Of a stretch of 64,000 bases of DNA, positions 14,879-26,501 are shown piece by piece (position 1 is the first letter of the stretch; every line of letters begins with the position of its first letter). Where the stretch lies: contig CM076148.1 of the NCBI GenBank assembly GCA_038025085.1, forward strand, positions 1,986,501 to 2,050,500, in the 5' to 3' direction. The notes under the pieces are model-generated. The model saw nothing but the letters and a program-made list of their open reading frames with translations, did no database searches and was not told the origin of the DNA. A program made the translations under genes and the position numbers. The DNA comes from Tetragonia tetragonoides. Lineage: Eukaryota > Streptophyta > Magnoliopsida > Caryophyllales > Aizoaceae.

Positions 14879-16590
14879 TGGGGTTTTTTCCTGTGTCGGG
14901 AGTACTGCTAATCGGGCGTTGGATTTCCGTCTTTTGGGCGACGGCTTCAGTACCTGCACGCACAAGAACGTTAACTAGCCCGGGGGGGGGTTCCGGGATC
15001 CCCGCTCCGAAGCTTAAGTCAGTCTTGGATGTAGTGTCAGTAATGATTCGTTAAGAGTAGTTGTCTTTTCACATACCTCGAGATTGGTATTTATAGTGTG
15101 CAGTTCTCCCTGGGAATTGCCACCGGAGCGACACGTGCCCCCTCGGGAGTGGCTATCGGTGTCCAGCTCGTACGATGGGCCTGTGCTGGGGCAAGCCCCA
15201 TGGGCTGGATTGATTTAGTTGTTTGGCGCTTCTGGGCCTTTGGGTTTAGGCTTTATTTTAGGTCACAACATTTGCCCTTCAGAAAGTGGGTTCTGCGATG
15301 CACATGTGGCAGGGGCGGTTTCTGACTCCCTGTGAAGAGATTGGAGGGACGTTTCGCGTCCCTTGACGTTTCGCGTTCCTTGACGTTTCGCGTCTGTTGG
15401 GGTTCTGCCCTTCTCCTATACAAGGGCCATGCTTGAGCGTGGAATATTATACTTGGAACTTTGTCTTTTGCTGTCTGACTTTTCCCTTCTTAAGATTCTG
15501 ACCATGTCGTCTGTTGGTAAGTCAAAGGCCTTTTCCTCTCGTAAGAGGTCCCGTTCCTCGCCGGGTGAGGGTAGTCGAATGTCTGGCGGCGACACTTTCC
15601 CTACTCCTAGTGTCGGTGCCCCTCACGCTGAGGTCGCTGTCACGGCGGTCTTGGGGACGGCCTCGTCTACCCCTTCGGATGATTGGGGTACTGATTCTGG
15701 GTCCCCTCCGGTCGCCCGTGGTGTTTCGCCTGGGCGCTGTGTACGCGGCGACCCCTTCGTCGGTCCTATTAATCGTGCTGCTTATGAGAAGGGCCTGGAG
15801 TACAACTTACAGTTGCTCGGGGTGGCTACTGTGGAACTTCAGGAGGTTGAGCAAAAGGCTGCCGTCCATGAGACGGAGCTGGAGCTGGCTCGGACCAGGG
15901 TTGAAGAGCTGAAGGTGAAGAAAGCCCAGTTGACGGGCCTGTGTCGCCATTTGAAGGATGAGTTGAAGGCTGACGCCGCTCGTCGTGATGGTCGAGCTTA
16001 GTCGCCTATAGGGGTTTTTAGGAGGTAGTATTGTGGTTCAGTTTTTTTTTTTTTTTTTTTTGGCTCTTGTGGGGTTGGTCTCCCTTGATGTTTTTATCGG
16101 AATGAAATGGATTCCCTCTGCCATCTATCTTGTTGATCTTTTTTGCCCCTTGAAAGTTCATTGGAATCAAGGACATTTATGTTGCAGGTGTTGATGCGCC
16201 ACGTGCCCGTAGGTGATTGGTCCTGGCGTGATTGTCGATGTTGGACTTTTGGTGGTTGTTCTTCCAGCTAGCTGGGGGGGTGCTTATATATTGGGAGCTT
16301 TATACTCTTATTAGTACTGGACCTCGCTATGGTTTCTACCATTTAAATCTCCACAGGCTCCAGCGATTCTTATGAGGAACCTGAGGTGAGTAGTAGGTAC
16401 AAGCTTCGCAGATCAGTGCGTCGGTGTTCCGACGGGTGTGCCGCCAGTTCCTGTTACTCGGTGTCGAACGTTATTCAAGCCGCCGGAATCAAGTATGGCG
16501 ACCTTGTCGCCAATGAGTCGTTAGGAGCTTGGTATGCTCGCCATTTGGCTGATCGTGCCCTTCCTCGCCATGTTAAACTGGCATTATCTC
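14879..16590 (+). mobile_element. GC-rich retroelement-like block, probably a truncated insertion
   Basis: The base composition is clearly more GC-rich than on either side. It begins TGTTGTGGGGTTTTTTCC, a plausible LTR start, and carries a coding frame (15504-16001), intron-like CTCCACAG near 16355, and a second frame fragment around 16386-16590 (AAGIKYGDLVANESLGAWYA). The block passes into LINE sequence near 16590 with no visible boundary motif. I did not find a matching second LTR, a protease or an integrase, so the class is uncertain. Confidence 0.45.
15504..16001 (+). CDS. Unrecognised ORF with C-terminal coiled coil, inside the GC-rich block
   Basis: 165 aa, starting MSSVGKSKAFSSRKRSRSS. 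The first 50 residues are basic and Ser-rich, the middle is Pro/Gly/Ser-rich and disordered. About residues 95-165 form a charged heptad-like stretch (ELQEVEQKAAVHETELELAR, then VEELKVKKAQ) that should form a coiled coil. An upstream in-frame ATG at 15429 would add 25 hydrophobic residues, but I prefer the second start because the family-like basic head begins there. Similar coiled-coil frames occur in plant retroelement gag-like regions. I recognise no domain and assign no function. It is likely transposon-derived, not a host gene. Confidence 0.4.
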   Translation: MSSVGKSKAFSSRKRSRSSPGEGSRMSGGDTFPTPSVGAPHAEVAVTAVLGTASSTPSDDWGTDSGSPPVARGVSPGRCVRGDPFVGPINRAAYEKGLEYNLQLLGVATVELQEVEQKAAVHETELELARTRVEELKVKKAQLTGLCRHLKDELKADAARRDGRA

Positions 16591-18108
16591 AGCTCATAGA
16601 GATTCCAACTGTTTTCAGCATGCTCAGGGTTACAGGCCAATGAGAGCAAGTCAGAAATTTATTTTGGTGGTGTTGATACAGAAGTGAGGAGAGTATCTTG
16701 GCTAGTATGGGTATGCAGGAGGGTACGTTGCCTTTCAGGTACTTGGGTGTCCCTCTTACATCCAAGAGGCTGCAAATTAGCCATTTTGATCCATTGGTAC
16801 AGAGAATCACAACAAGAATTCAATCCTGGACTTCCAAGTTCCTGTCATATGCAGGAAGATTGCAATTAATCAAGTCTGTTCTGTTCCCTATGCAAAACTT
16901 TTGGACTCAGTTCTTTCAAGTTCCAGCTGTTGTAGTACATAATATTGAGCAACTTTGTCGTAGGTTCTTATGGACTGGCACAGCAAATCCTAGTAGGAGA
17001 GCTCTAGTGCTTGGGAGGACCTCTGTCTTCCAGCTGCAAAAGGAGGATTGGGTATCTTTAACTTCAAGTTATGGAATAAAGCTTCCCTTGGGAAACTATT
17101 ATGGGACTTTCAGCATAAAAAAGAAAAATTATGGATCAAATGGATCAATGCTTTTTATGTGAAGAATAAGAACTTTTGGACCATGGATAAGCCACAGCAA
17201 GCATCATGGATTATCCAAAAGCTCTTTGATAGCAGGACTTCCTTGCAGCACATTGTATGCCACTGCCCTCAATATAAAATCAGCTCAGCATACAAGAAGT
17301 TGCTACCTGAGTGTCAGAAGAAATTCTGGAGAAACCTAGTTTGGAATCAGCTAGCACTGCCCAAATGAAAATTTACTCTGTGGCTCTGCATTAAGGAGAG
17401 ACTTCCCATCTGGAGCAACCTGTACAAAATTGGATTTCATGGTCCTAGCTACTGTTGCTTGTGTTCAGCTGGAGAGGAATCATTCCAGCATACTTTCTTT
17501 GAATGTGAGTTTGTCACTCTTCTGTGGGTTAGAGTTTTCTACTGGCTACAAATTCCTCCTGTTCAGTGGCAGTGGCCTGATGTCTATAATCAGATATGTG
17601 AGAAGTTTAAAGGGAGACAGATGAGGCACAAAATCATATTTGCGTGCTTTTCAGCTGTTGTATTGCACGTTTGGCAAGAGAGGAATCAGAGGCTGTTCCA
17701 GAGCAAGAGAGGCTCAGTTGATAGCATTATGAAGCAGATTATAGGGTCTATGCATGCTAGAGCTGCAGCTGCCAGAGATAACAAGATGCAGGAGTATTTT
17801 GCTACAAATCTCAATTTCTTTTGTTAATTTGGATGAGTAGATGAGGTGTTTTGAATTTTATTATTTTAGGTGGGCCTGTTTCCCAGTGAAAATATCCCTC
17901 TCTGTGCAATGGCCTTAGTGCTGCTTACGACCCTAAAATCACCCTTCCTAGAAGGTGGGTTGGGGGTAAGAACATTAAGGCATGTTTGTTGCGCCTAGCA
18001 TGCTGTTGCTAGTGCATTTTAAGAGTTTTTGTGTGTTTTGTGACTCATGAACTGATTGTATTATCTTGATTTGGAAGTAATGAAAATTTATTTACATTCC
18101 AAAAAAAA
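16590..18108 (+). pseudogene. L1-type LINE, 3' part of ORF2 (broken), with tail
   Basis: Decayed non-LTR retrotransposon. The pieces in order are the end of reverse transcriptase (GLQANESKSEIYFGGVDTEV, LPFRYLGVPLTSKRLQISHF, YAGRLQLIKSVLFPMQNFW), the FLWTG linker, then the zf-RVT module with the CCLCSAGEESFQHTFFEC knuckle near 17455-17505, and a C-terminus ending at 17826. Frame changes occur near 17010-17050 and an in-frame stop near 17366, so it is dead. The 5' end, with endonuclease and the catalytic YADD motif, is missing. The 3' UTR ends at about 18100 in an A-rich tail that merges into a trinucleotide repeat. Confidence 0.85.
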
Positions 18109-18156
18109 TAAAAAATAATAATAATAATAATAATAACTATTATTATTATTATTATT

Positions 18157-18243
<87 letters not shown>

Positions 18244-18417
18244 ATTCTATAACAATAATAAAAATAATAATATTATTATTATTATTTTTGTTATTTCTAT
18301 TATTTTTATTATTACTATTAATAATATATAATAATTATATTATCATTATTATTATAATTTAATATTAATATTATTAACTATAATTTATTTTGCTATTATT
18401 ATACTCTTATTATTCTA

Positions 18418-18494
<77 letters not shown>

Positions 18495-18682
18495 ACAATA
18501 ATAAAAATAAAAATAATATTATTTTTTTTTATTTTTTTTATTTTTATTATTACTAATAATAATATATAATAATTATACTATTATTATTATTATTATTATA
18601 TAACAATAATAAAAATAATAATATTATTATTATTGTTATTTTTATTATTTTCATTATTACTATTAATAATATATAATAATTA

Positions 18683-18713
<31 letters not shown>

Positions 18714-18768
18714 ATTTAATATTAATATTATTAACTATAATTATTTTTCTATTAATATACTCTTATTA

Positions 18769-18827
<59 letters not shown>

Positions 18828-18828
18828 T
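18109..18828. repeat. Long compound microsatellite (TAA/TTA/TTG)
   Basis: About 720 bp of ATT/TAA trinucleotides with a pure (TTG)n core of about 80 bp at 18160-18243, and several partly duplicated blocks (AACAATAATAAAAATAATA occurs three times). It starts at the LINE tail. Confidence 0.9.
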
Positions 18829-18856
18829 AAAAGAAAAAATCAAAAATAAAAAAATT

Positions 18857-19034
18857 TCAGTTTGTCCCAGTTTTTCCCAGTTTCCCCCAGTTTTCACCAG
18901 TTTGACCTAGTTTGTCCCAGTTTTCACCAGTTACCAGTTAGACTTTCCAGTTTTGTCTAGTTTTGCCCAGTTTTGTCCAGTTTCTCCCAGTTACCAATTC
19001 CAATTTCCAGTTGAAAAGAACGAGCCCTAAGAAT
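18857..19034. repeat. Array of 10-12-bp CCAGTTTTG-type repeats, probable transposon end
   Basis: About 14 degenerate units (TTTGTCCCAG, TTTTGCCCAG, TTTTCACCAG and similar). It ends CCAGTTGAAAAGAACGAGCC then CTAAG, the same edge as at 10736-10820. No coding frame. Confidence 0.65.
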
Positions 19035-20004
19035 GGTTGTCAATAACAACTGTTGATGGGTAGTTACCATTGAATTAGACAATATGATTATTAGAATCAT
19101 TTATCTATTAAATTTGTAATATTTAAAAATCATGTCATCAAGTAAAATGGTAAGTGTTTATCAACAGTTGCCGCATTTCTCTTGTTGCTTGGTGCATTGG
19201 AATTGGTATATGCACTATTGACAAATATATGCCAATATTAATACATGAAATAGGGAACGATAAATTAAACCTAAAGCTTGAAACGCCCAAAAGCCTTAAC
19301 CTAAGTGGATAAAAAATGCAATTTTGCTAAAAAGTACTCCTACTAAAGCTGGCAAAATCCGACTCGATCCTAGATAACTGATACGAACAACTTGATATCG
19401 GTGATCGACATCCGATCGAGAGTGTATCAGTTATCAATATCCGAACTGTACGCAACCCGACTCGATTTGGGTAGATTTCGAGTACACCCTTTATCTGAAT
19501 TGACCCAAACTCGAAAGTGCCTGACCCGAAGTGATCTGGAATCGAAATGAACCTGAACCAAATTTACCAAAAACCTGATTATATCCAACACATATTCACA
19601 TATAATCCAGTGGTTGAAAATTATTTATTAAATATATAGGAAATCATTGTTTTTACGAAAATTTTCACATCAAATTGACCAATATAATCCGAAAATCAAA
19701 ATAACCAAAATACAAATACGATTCAATACGAACCGACCAAGCCGACACAAATTTGTGCTGGTAACTCGAAATAACCCGAATTCGATATGACTCGAAATGG
19801 AAATGATCCAACTCAAAAGAACACCTATACTACGTACTGTCACCCTATCCACTTTTGAAGTGAATCTCAGCTAATCCTATATGTCCTGAAACAAAATTTG
19901 GCAATCATATGCGTACATTGGAAGGCATCTCATGTTTGGATATCAATCGTCATCGATGTTTTAATTTGGGTGCCCCTTATACGGTTCCCTATCATTGGTA
20001 TTAA
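19035..20004. other. Intergenic DNA with a degenerate CGA-rich stretch
   Basis: 19365-19830 is rich in ACTCGA, CCGACTCGAT and CCCGAA words, like an old unidentified repeat. No gene seen. Confidence 0.4.
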
Positions 20005-20304
20005 GTGGCTGTTTGATTGAGGGTAATGATTAAGAGGGTAATAGAATGAATTTTAGGCTAAAATAGTAAGCTGAAATGATTATGAGGGTAATGATTAAGA
20101 GGGGGGTAATAATGGAGAATATGAAGGGAAATGGGAGAATATTATTACCCAAGGGGGAGGTGGGATTCTATTATCCTCCTATTGGGGATAATCATTACCC
20201 TCCTTCTCACAAAATCTAACCCCCACTACCTCACATACCTCCCATTTTAGCCTATAAATTCATTACATTACCCCCCTTAATCATTACCCCAACTAAACGA
20301 CCCC
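20005..20304. mobile_element. Tourist/PIF-Harbinger-like MITE
   Basis: 300 bp with imperfect terminal inverted repeats: left GTGGCTGTTTGATTGAGGGT then AATGATTAAG, right GGGGTCGTTTAGTTGGGGTA then AATGATTAAG when read inward. Flanked on both sides by the trinucleotide TAA (20002-20004, 20305-20307), the expected TSD. No coding capacity. Confidence 0.78.
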
Positions 20305-21146
20305 TAAATAATTTGTAGATCGCTACAGATACACTCATAGTCTCATAGTCAAGTTCACTTGTATGTCCAGGTGTAAATTTTAATCAATGGGAGAATGAAT
20401 TATATAAACAAATGTTACCATGTATTACATATGCTTACGTAGTAGTGTTTGTTTAGTGGGAATATATAGGAGGTGGGAAACAACAAAAAAATTGTCATTG
20501 ATTTGCCTATCTACTCCTATTATCTCTTTTGGTAGTTGGTACAGCTAGCTATTTTGAACTTTTGAAAACTCAAGAGTCCTTTTTAATTTGCATTTGCATT
20601 GATCTCTCAATACGTAATTCATGTACAAAACCAAATTAAACCCCCATTCCCTCCCCAGTCCCGCAGTCCCCATCCCCTGCCTTTTGCTTAACCCACGCAC
20701 CCCACAGTCCCACACTTCAAGAGTGAGGAATATTGAGACTTTTTTTATTTTTATTTTTATCTCTTCTATTCTCATTATCATAAGTGATTTTGAGTTTACT
20801 AATTAATTTAATATAACATTGTTTTAACTTTGTCTATTTGGAGTCGACCCTCGATCTCTTTTACTATCACCCAATACTATTTGTTTCCACTTTTTTGATT
20901 ATATTATTTTGAATTAGAAGAGAAAATAACTATTTGGTGCGTGCTACTTATTTATTTTTCTTATGCAGGTGATAACAAAACCTCAAACTATGGACAAATT
21001 TAAACAGTATTTGCGAAGATGAGACAGGGGTTTTAGAGGTGAATTCTCACAAATGTTGCATATGTTCTTCATGACCTTGGGTTTTACAGTATTTGCAAAA
21101 TTGTTTTTGATAATAAAATCGGTAACAATGCAACTCTAACCTTAAA

Positions 21147-21197
<51 letters not shown>

Positions 21198-21726
21198 GTA
21201 ACTAATTTCATCATTTTTAGCGGATTTTGGGAATTGTGGATCTAACTGCACAACCACTATGGTCTTGAACTCTAACAAAATCAACATATTTCAACAAATA
21301 AAGAACATCACATTGTGAGCGCACCCAATGTGGCAATGTTATATCAGTTTTATTTTTTAAATTTTTTTTTATCATTTATCAAAACTAAGAAACTTTTTCA
21401 TTTGGTTCTTTTTGATTTTGATGCATCAAGCCCAAGTGCCCAAGTATATGTTGTTTCAGTTTGACTTAAGAAATTTGCACCTAACCTCTCTTACCGGCAT
21501 TTTTTTGGTTGATTTTATACCGAACAAATTTGGTCAGATCGATTGTGAACCATTCAACAAATTTTTCTGGTGAGAATATACTTTGAAAAGTTGATATAGA
21601 TGAATTTCTTGGTCACTTCAATGTTCTAAAATATTTTAATTTGTCGTTAATTGCTATTGGAAATCTCATAAGTTTTTTCCATCTCCAATTACAATAAAAT
21701 TATTAACAATTCAATAAATTTAGTAT
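20305..21726. other. AT-rich intergenic DNA, perhaps body of a Helitron
   Basis: No gene supported. Contains a run of about 37 A at 21160-21196. It may belong to the element ending at 21754, but a Helitron 5' TC end was not identified with confidence. Confidence 0.4.
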
Positions 21727-21754
21727 CCCGTACATCGCACGGGTACTAAACTAG
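21727..21754 (+). mobile_element. Helitron 3' terminus
   Basis: CCCGTACATCGCACGGG forms a 5-bp stem with a 7-base loop. After 7 more bases it ends in CTAG followed by T, which is the standard Helitron 3' end (hairpin plus CTRR, insertion between A and T). Confidence 0.65.
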
Positions 21755-23905
21755 TAAATAATGAGCCGGTGTCTAGGACCCTTCAGTTGGTGCCACATGG
21801 CACAGAGTTGGCGCCATGAAGCGCCAGGTCATAACTCATTCGTCTACGCTCCAAATTAAGCTCCAGAGGATGCATTAGAAAGCCCTGAATGTCTACTTTT
21901 ATCTCCAAGTGGTTTTAGGTTCATATCTAATTCAATCGTTAGTTATATCCAAAAAATTTAGGAGTCATCAGATTTAGAGCACCTGTTGGTGTTAGGTTCG
22001 TATCTCCTTCGCTACAATTATTATGTGGGCTCACAATATGTTATTGGAAAGTTTATTCAATTAGAATTCAAGAGAGGTATAGCCCTTAATGCAGAAACCT
22101 TCAAATTGGGCCTAGAACAGGGCGGACAGTATTTGGTTTATTTAACCCTAATCTTCGTTTAGCCATTACTTCTTGGTCCGGAGTTCGATTTTGATGTCAA
22201 GAGGATATTTTTGTGGTGGGTGAAGAGAGAAATTATATGCATTCTTGAATTTTTACCGTGCACTTCATGTATTCTTAAGCTATCATCATCAGGTTTCCTC
22301 CAACGGGGTAGACACGATGGGGTGTCTACAAGTTGGGATTATTTTGAGCACACGAAGGTCAAATTTGGAATTATTTACAGTTAATTTTCCTAATAAAGAT
22401 TATTTATGAGCAATTAGATGGCTCATTATAGCGGTAGGGCATTAACCTCGCAATGTGGACCTCTATCGGCTTACCGCTTATCAAATAGAATAAAGGTGGA
22501 GGAAGCTAGGATGGTCCACGTAACCATGTGTAATTGGAGGAAGCTAAGAGAGATTGAAGAAGAAATATTGGGTTGACAAATCCCATGTATAAATAAATAT
22601 ATAATTTTTTTGATGTAAATAAAGTTGTCACCAAGCAGGGAAATAATGTCTCTTATGAGGCCGAGTCAACTTCGTGCTACATATACACTAATAGTCAAGT
22701 TCACATGTCCAAGTGTAATTTGTAATCAATGGAGTGATTGGATAAGCAAATGTTAGCATCTATCACGTATGCTTATCGCGTCGTTTAATTATTATTCATT
22801 AAACAAACGTTAACATGTATCACGATATGGGTAGTTACAAATGAAAAATAAAAAAATAAAAGATGAAGAAAAAAGTGCATAACATGACATGATATATTTA
22901 TTTTTAATTTTGAGAACGATTGTAATCAATGGAGTGATTGGATAAGCAAATGTTAGCATCGTATCTATGACGTATGCTTTGATCGTTTAATAATTACCCA
23001 TAAAACAATGGTTAACATGTATCACGCTATGGGTAGTTAGGTAGGTGAATAAGCAAGTCGTGTAAGTTAAGAGACTAACTCACAAAATAATAGGGTAATT
23101 ATTTAGAAATGTAACTTTATTGACATTGTGTTCCACTTTCGAAGTTCTTGCTAGGGTGGGTGAAAATACACATGAAACAAAATTGCAACAATGGTGGGTA
23201 CGACATTGGCGGTGATCATGGTGAATCTGTGAAATGATGGGGAAGGAAAAAGAGTGAAGTTATGAATGGGGATGAAAGTAAAGAGAAAACAATGGGCAAG
23301 GCTGCCATTGTTGCTCCAAGTCACTGAGTCAGTGGACAAGAAGAGAGTGGGAAAAGGAAAAAGGAAAAAGGGAAAAGAAAAATAAAGAAAAAGGGAAAAG
23401 GATAAAGAAGAAATAATTAAATGGTGTGGAAATAAAAGGAAAATACCTCAAAGTTTTTTTTTCAAGATTCCCCTTGAACCCGATTCTGAGGGGGAACCTG
23501 CACAAATATTCACTTTTAAAGGCCATATTGATCTAAGTATTTTTAATAAGAACAAATTGTCCATAGGTGTTCACTTAAAGGATAATGTTTCGTTGACCTA
23601 GTGGGTGGCCAACCCACTTTAAATTTGTGTCTATCTCTCTCGTATTTTAATTGCTATTTGGAAAATAGATGGGAGAGAATTGTGAAAATAGAGGAGAGAG
23701 ATAGATACAATAAAGTAGTGGATTACCAACCTAGTGGGTGGATGTATCATTCTCCTAAATTAAAAGACTAATATGATAATCCGGGGTTCACTTATTATAA
23801 ATAGTGACCCCGTCTCACCAAAAACGACAATAAAACTACATTGTTCTGATTGAACACTTAACTACTTTCCAAGTCTTTTGTGAAATAGAGAAGTTCCAAA
23901 CGGCC
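21755..23905. repeat. Intergenic DNA with a duplicated segment
   Basis: 22705-22835 and 22915-23040 are direct copies (GTAATCAATGGAGTGATTGG, ATAAGCAAATGTTAGCATC, ACATGTATCACG). A weaker third copy lies at 20365-20440. A purine-rich GGGAAAAGG tract lies at 23340-23440. No gene supported. Confidence 0.55.
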
Positions 23906-24725
23906 TTCTGTTTCGCATAGTGAAACATGCAAGCTTCATGTAAGAACATCTGCTCAAGTTAAGACCTGGAGTCTATATGATATGATTGGCCATTCGGAGG
24001 GGGCTTTTGCTTAATGCTTCATTCATAATAATTTGGACAAACGGATGAAGCATTATCGTAATCTGCATTCCACAAATTTATTACAAAATTTGGTACTAAT
24101 GTTCGTTGTTAGATATACAAAGCATTAATATTTCCCCAGATAACTTGTGGAGCGCGCAAAGGATGAACTAATAAGGGGATGATTATGAACTAGCTAGAAA
24201 GGACATGTTTATCTTCGTAACCATATCGCACGAGTTGCAGGAGATTTTGTGAGAGACCCTGATATTGGAGATTAGTTATAATCTTGAGAGAAGATCATCG
24301 ATCGAGTAAGGAGCTATGAGCAAGCAGAGTTCAAGACCAGGATCTTCTTTTGCTGCAATTTTCCCTTCAGCTATTTCACTCTTTTGACCGAGATTTCACT
24401 GATTTTACATTCCTCAAAACTTGTTCTATCATCCTTTTACACTTTAGCCCGTCATCCAGTAGGGCCAATGTGAACATATGCCCTCAACAAACTAGATGTA
24501 AACATTGCACACTAATTCATAAACCAAGTGAGGTTAGCAAATCATTATGAGATTTACAAGTCCAACTACCCAATGTAATCCCCACAATCAAAGTGGTCTG
24601 TAATGCAGAAGTTAAGTGATATGCAGCTTTAAGTCCTTAATCCTATCCAGTCATTCAGAAAACTTAATTGATATCTCCATTTGACATAAAGTATCTATCA
24701 GGATATGAGAAGAGTATCATATTAC

Positions 24726-26317
24726 CTGTGAATACAAAATGGTTCCGAGGATCGCAATTGCAGCTCCTAAAGCATTGACGGGCTGGATAGGGGTGTGGAA
24801 GATGATTATAGAAGAGACTATGACGGATATCCTCTTCATTGTGTTTCCAACACTGAATGTCAGGGGAGAGATTTGGTCGAGGGACATGTATGACACTTGA
24901 TTGTATAAATGGTAGAAGATGCTTTGAGCTGCTACCCACCTATTCAAATACACATCATGCTTCAGTTAGCAACATGAGCAATTGTCGAAACTCGAAATAC
25001 AAAACTTGGTAAGTAACTGATAGCTGTATAGAACAAATCCAGAAACCATTGGGGCTTAACATAATTTAGATGTATATGCAAATCTCATGGTATCTTGGCA
25101 AGGAAGGATAGACTAATTACCATACGAAGTTCGGTCCAATCTGAGAGACTGCATTCTGCCAGCCAGCAGCCCACACTTGAGGTCCCTCCACAGCAATTGC
25201 AAAGGGTGTAAGGATCAATAGAGACAACATTGATAGGCAAGCATAGTAGTTCATCCCACTAACAGACTTGCCATTCATCCCTTTCTTTGAGAATATATTC
25301 CGGAACACAAACGCTACATTCGATATCATAGCTCCCATAAACCCTGTCATCCACCATCAAAGAAACTCAAATTTCATACCCAAAATCTCGCAAACAAAAC
25401 TTGCTTCTAATAAAACATACTACTAAAAAGTTGGTTTTTAAACTAACCAATCATGTTGAAATTGAGCTCAGTAACAGCAGCAAGTGCACAACCACCAATA
25501 ATGGGAACCAATGACATGTAAACAGGCATGGGGAATGTATCACCCAGCAAGAACCTTGACACTAACACACTGAAAGCTGGTTCACCACTTTTGATGATAT
25601 GAGTGAAGGAAACTGCCACCTTTGACATACTAACAGTTGCTGCTACATGCCCTATTGTGTGAGCCACTGCCACCTACACAACCCAAAACACCCAACTTTA
25701 ATACTCCTGTAACATCATTATAACAGTAAACCCTTGTAACAACTAACAACATCAAAAACCCATCAAAGTTTTAGTTTTGCATCAAAAAACACAAATTTTA
25801 TGGCAAAATTTGGGAAACTTACAGGGAGCAAAGTTTTCCAAAATTCCAAATCAGTCTTAGGGGGATCAGCAACCCTACTGGCCCATGAAATCAACATCAT
25901 GAGAGACCCAGCAGCAAGGGAAAGTGTGGATGTCAACCAAGGGTAAGGGAAGGCATTCAAAACCTTCTTGTTGTAAATGTTAAAAACAACATTCAAAGCC
26001 CACCATGTTGCAAAGTAAATTCCAATTTTAACCCTTTGGGCAGTCTCAGATTGCACACTAGGCAGCTCAATGTTGATGTCAAGAGGTTGAGAAGGGTTAG
26101 CCTCATAAGCATTGCATTCAACCAAATTAGGCTTTCTGGGTTTGAACAAAGATGAAACATGCAAGGGTTTTGTGATAGAAAGGTGGGAAATTTCATGTTT
26201 TGATGAGGGCAAAAGAGAGGGAATAGAACAGTGCTCTGCTTTTGGGATTGCTGGTTTTTGGAGAGAGAGAGTGATTAGTGAGTGAGATTGAGTTGGTTGG
26301 CGCAATGTAGCAAACAT
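24726..26317 (-). CDS. GPT: Plastid glucose-6-phosphate/phosphate translocator, copy B
   Basis: Same role as copy A. Exons: 26317-25823, 25673-25448, 25343-25121 and 24939-24726. Exons 2-4 are exactly as long as in copy A (226, 223, 214 bases) and phases agree, giving 386 codons up to YSQ. The start ATG (MFATLRQPTQSHSL) opens a transit peptide of about 80 residues. An upstream in-frame ATG at 26359 is unlikely, because copy A aligns from the inner one. Key blocks are ATWWALNVVFNIYNKKVLN, HIIKSGEPAFSVLVSRFLLG, KKGMNGKSVSGMNYYACLS, WWVAAQSIFYHLYNQVSYMS and GNTMKRISVIVSSIIIF. The last tiny exon was not placed with certainty. A weak candidate acceptor lies near 24356, and read-through of the donor would end the protein as YSQVI. 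A TATA box lies at 26494-26501. No lesion seen. Confidence 0.9.
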
Positions 26318-26493
26318 TTTGTGGGCAATCTTTAAGTTAAAGAGAAGAAAATGTATCAAAAGGCAAAAACAGAGTTATAAATCAAAGAATGCACCTAAAA
26401 AGATGCAAATGTTTGCTATTAAGAGAAGTTTTTGTGTGATTTTTCAAGATGGGTTATTGTTAAAAGCTTTGAGAAGAGTGTTTGAAAGAAGGG

Positions 26494-26501
26494 TTTATAT
26501 A
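26494..26501 (-). promoter_or_regulatory. TATA box of GPT copy B
   Basis: TATATAAA on the minus strand, about 177 bases upstream of the ATG. The placement is similar to copy A. Confidence 0.55.

Noticed and set aside
15098..15912. Frames at 15098-15325 and 15514-15912 as genes
   Set aside because: The first lacks any domain and lies in a putative LTR/leader. The second is the wrong-frame shadow of the 15504-16001 ORF.
18109..18828. Regulatory or coding meaning in the trinucleotide tract
   Set aside because: Simple-sequence expansion at a LINE tail is sufficient, with no conserved frame.
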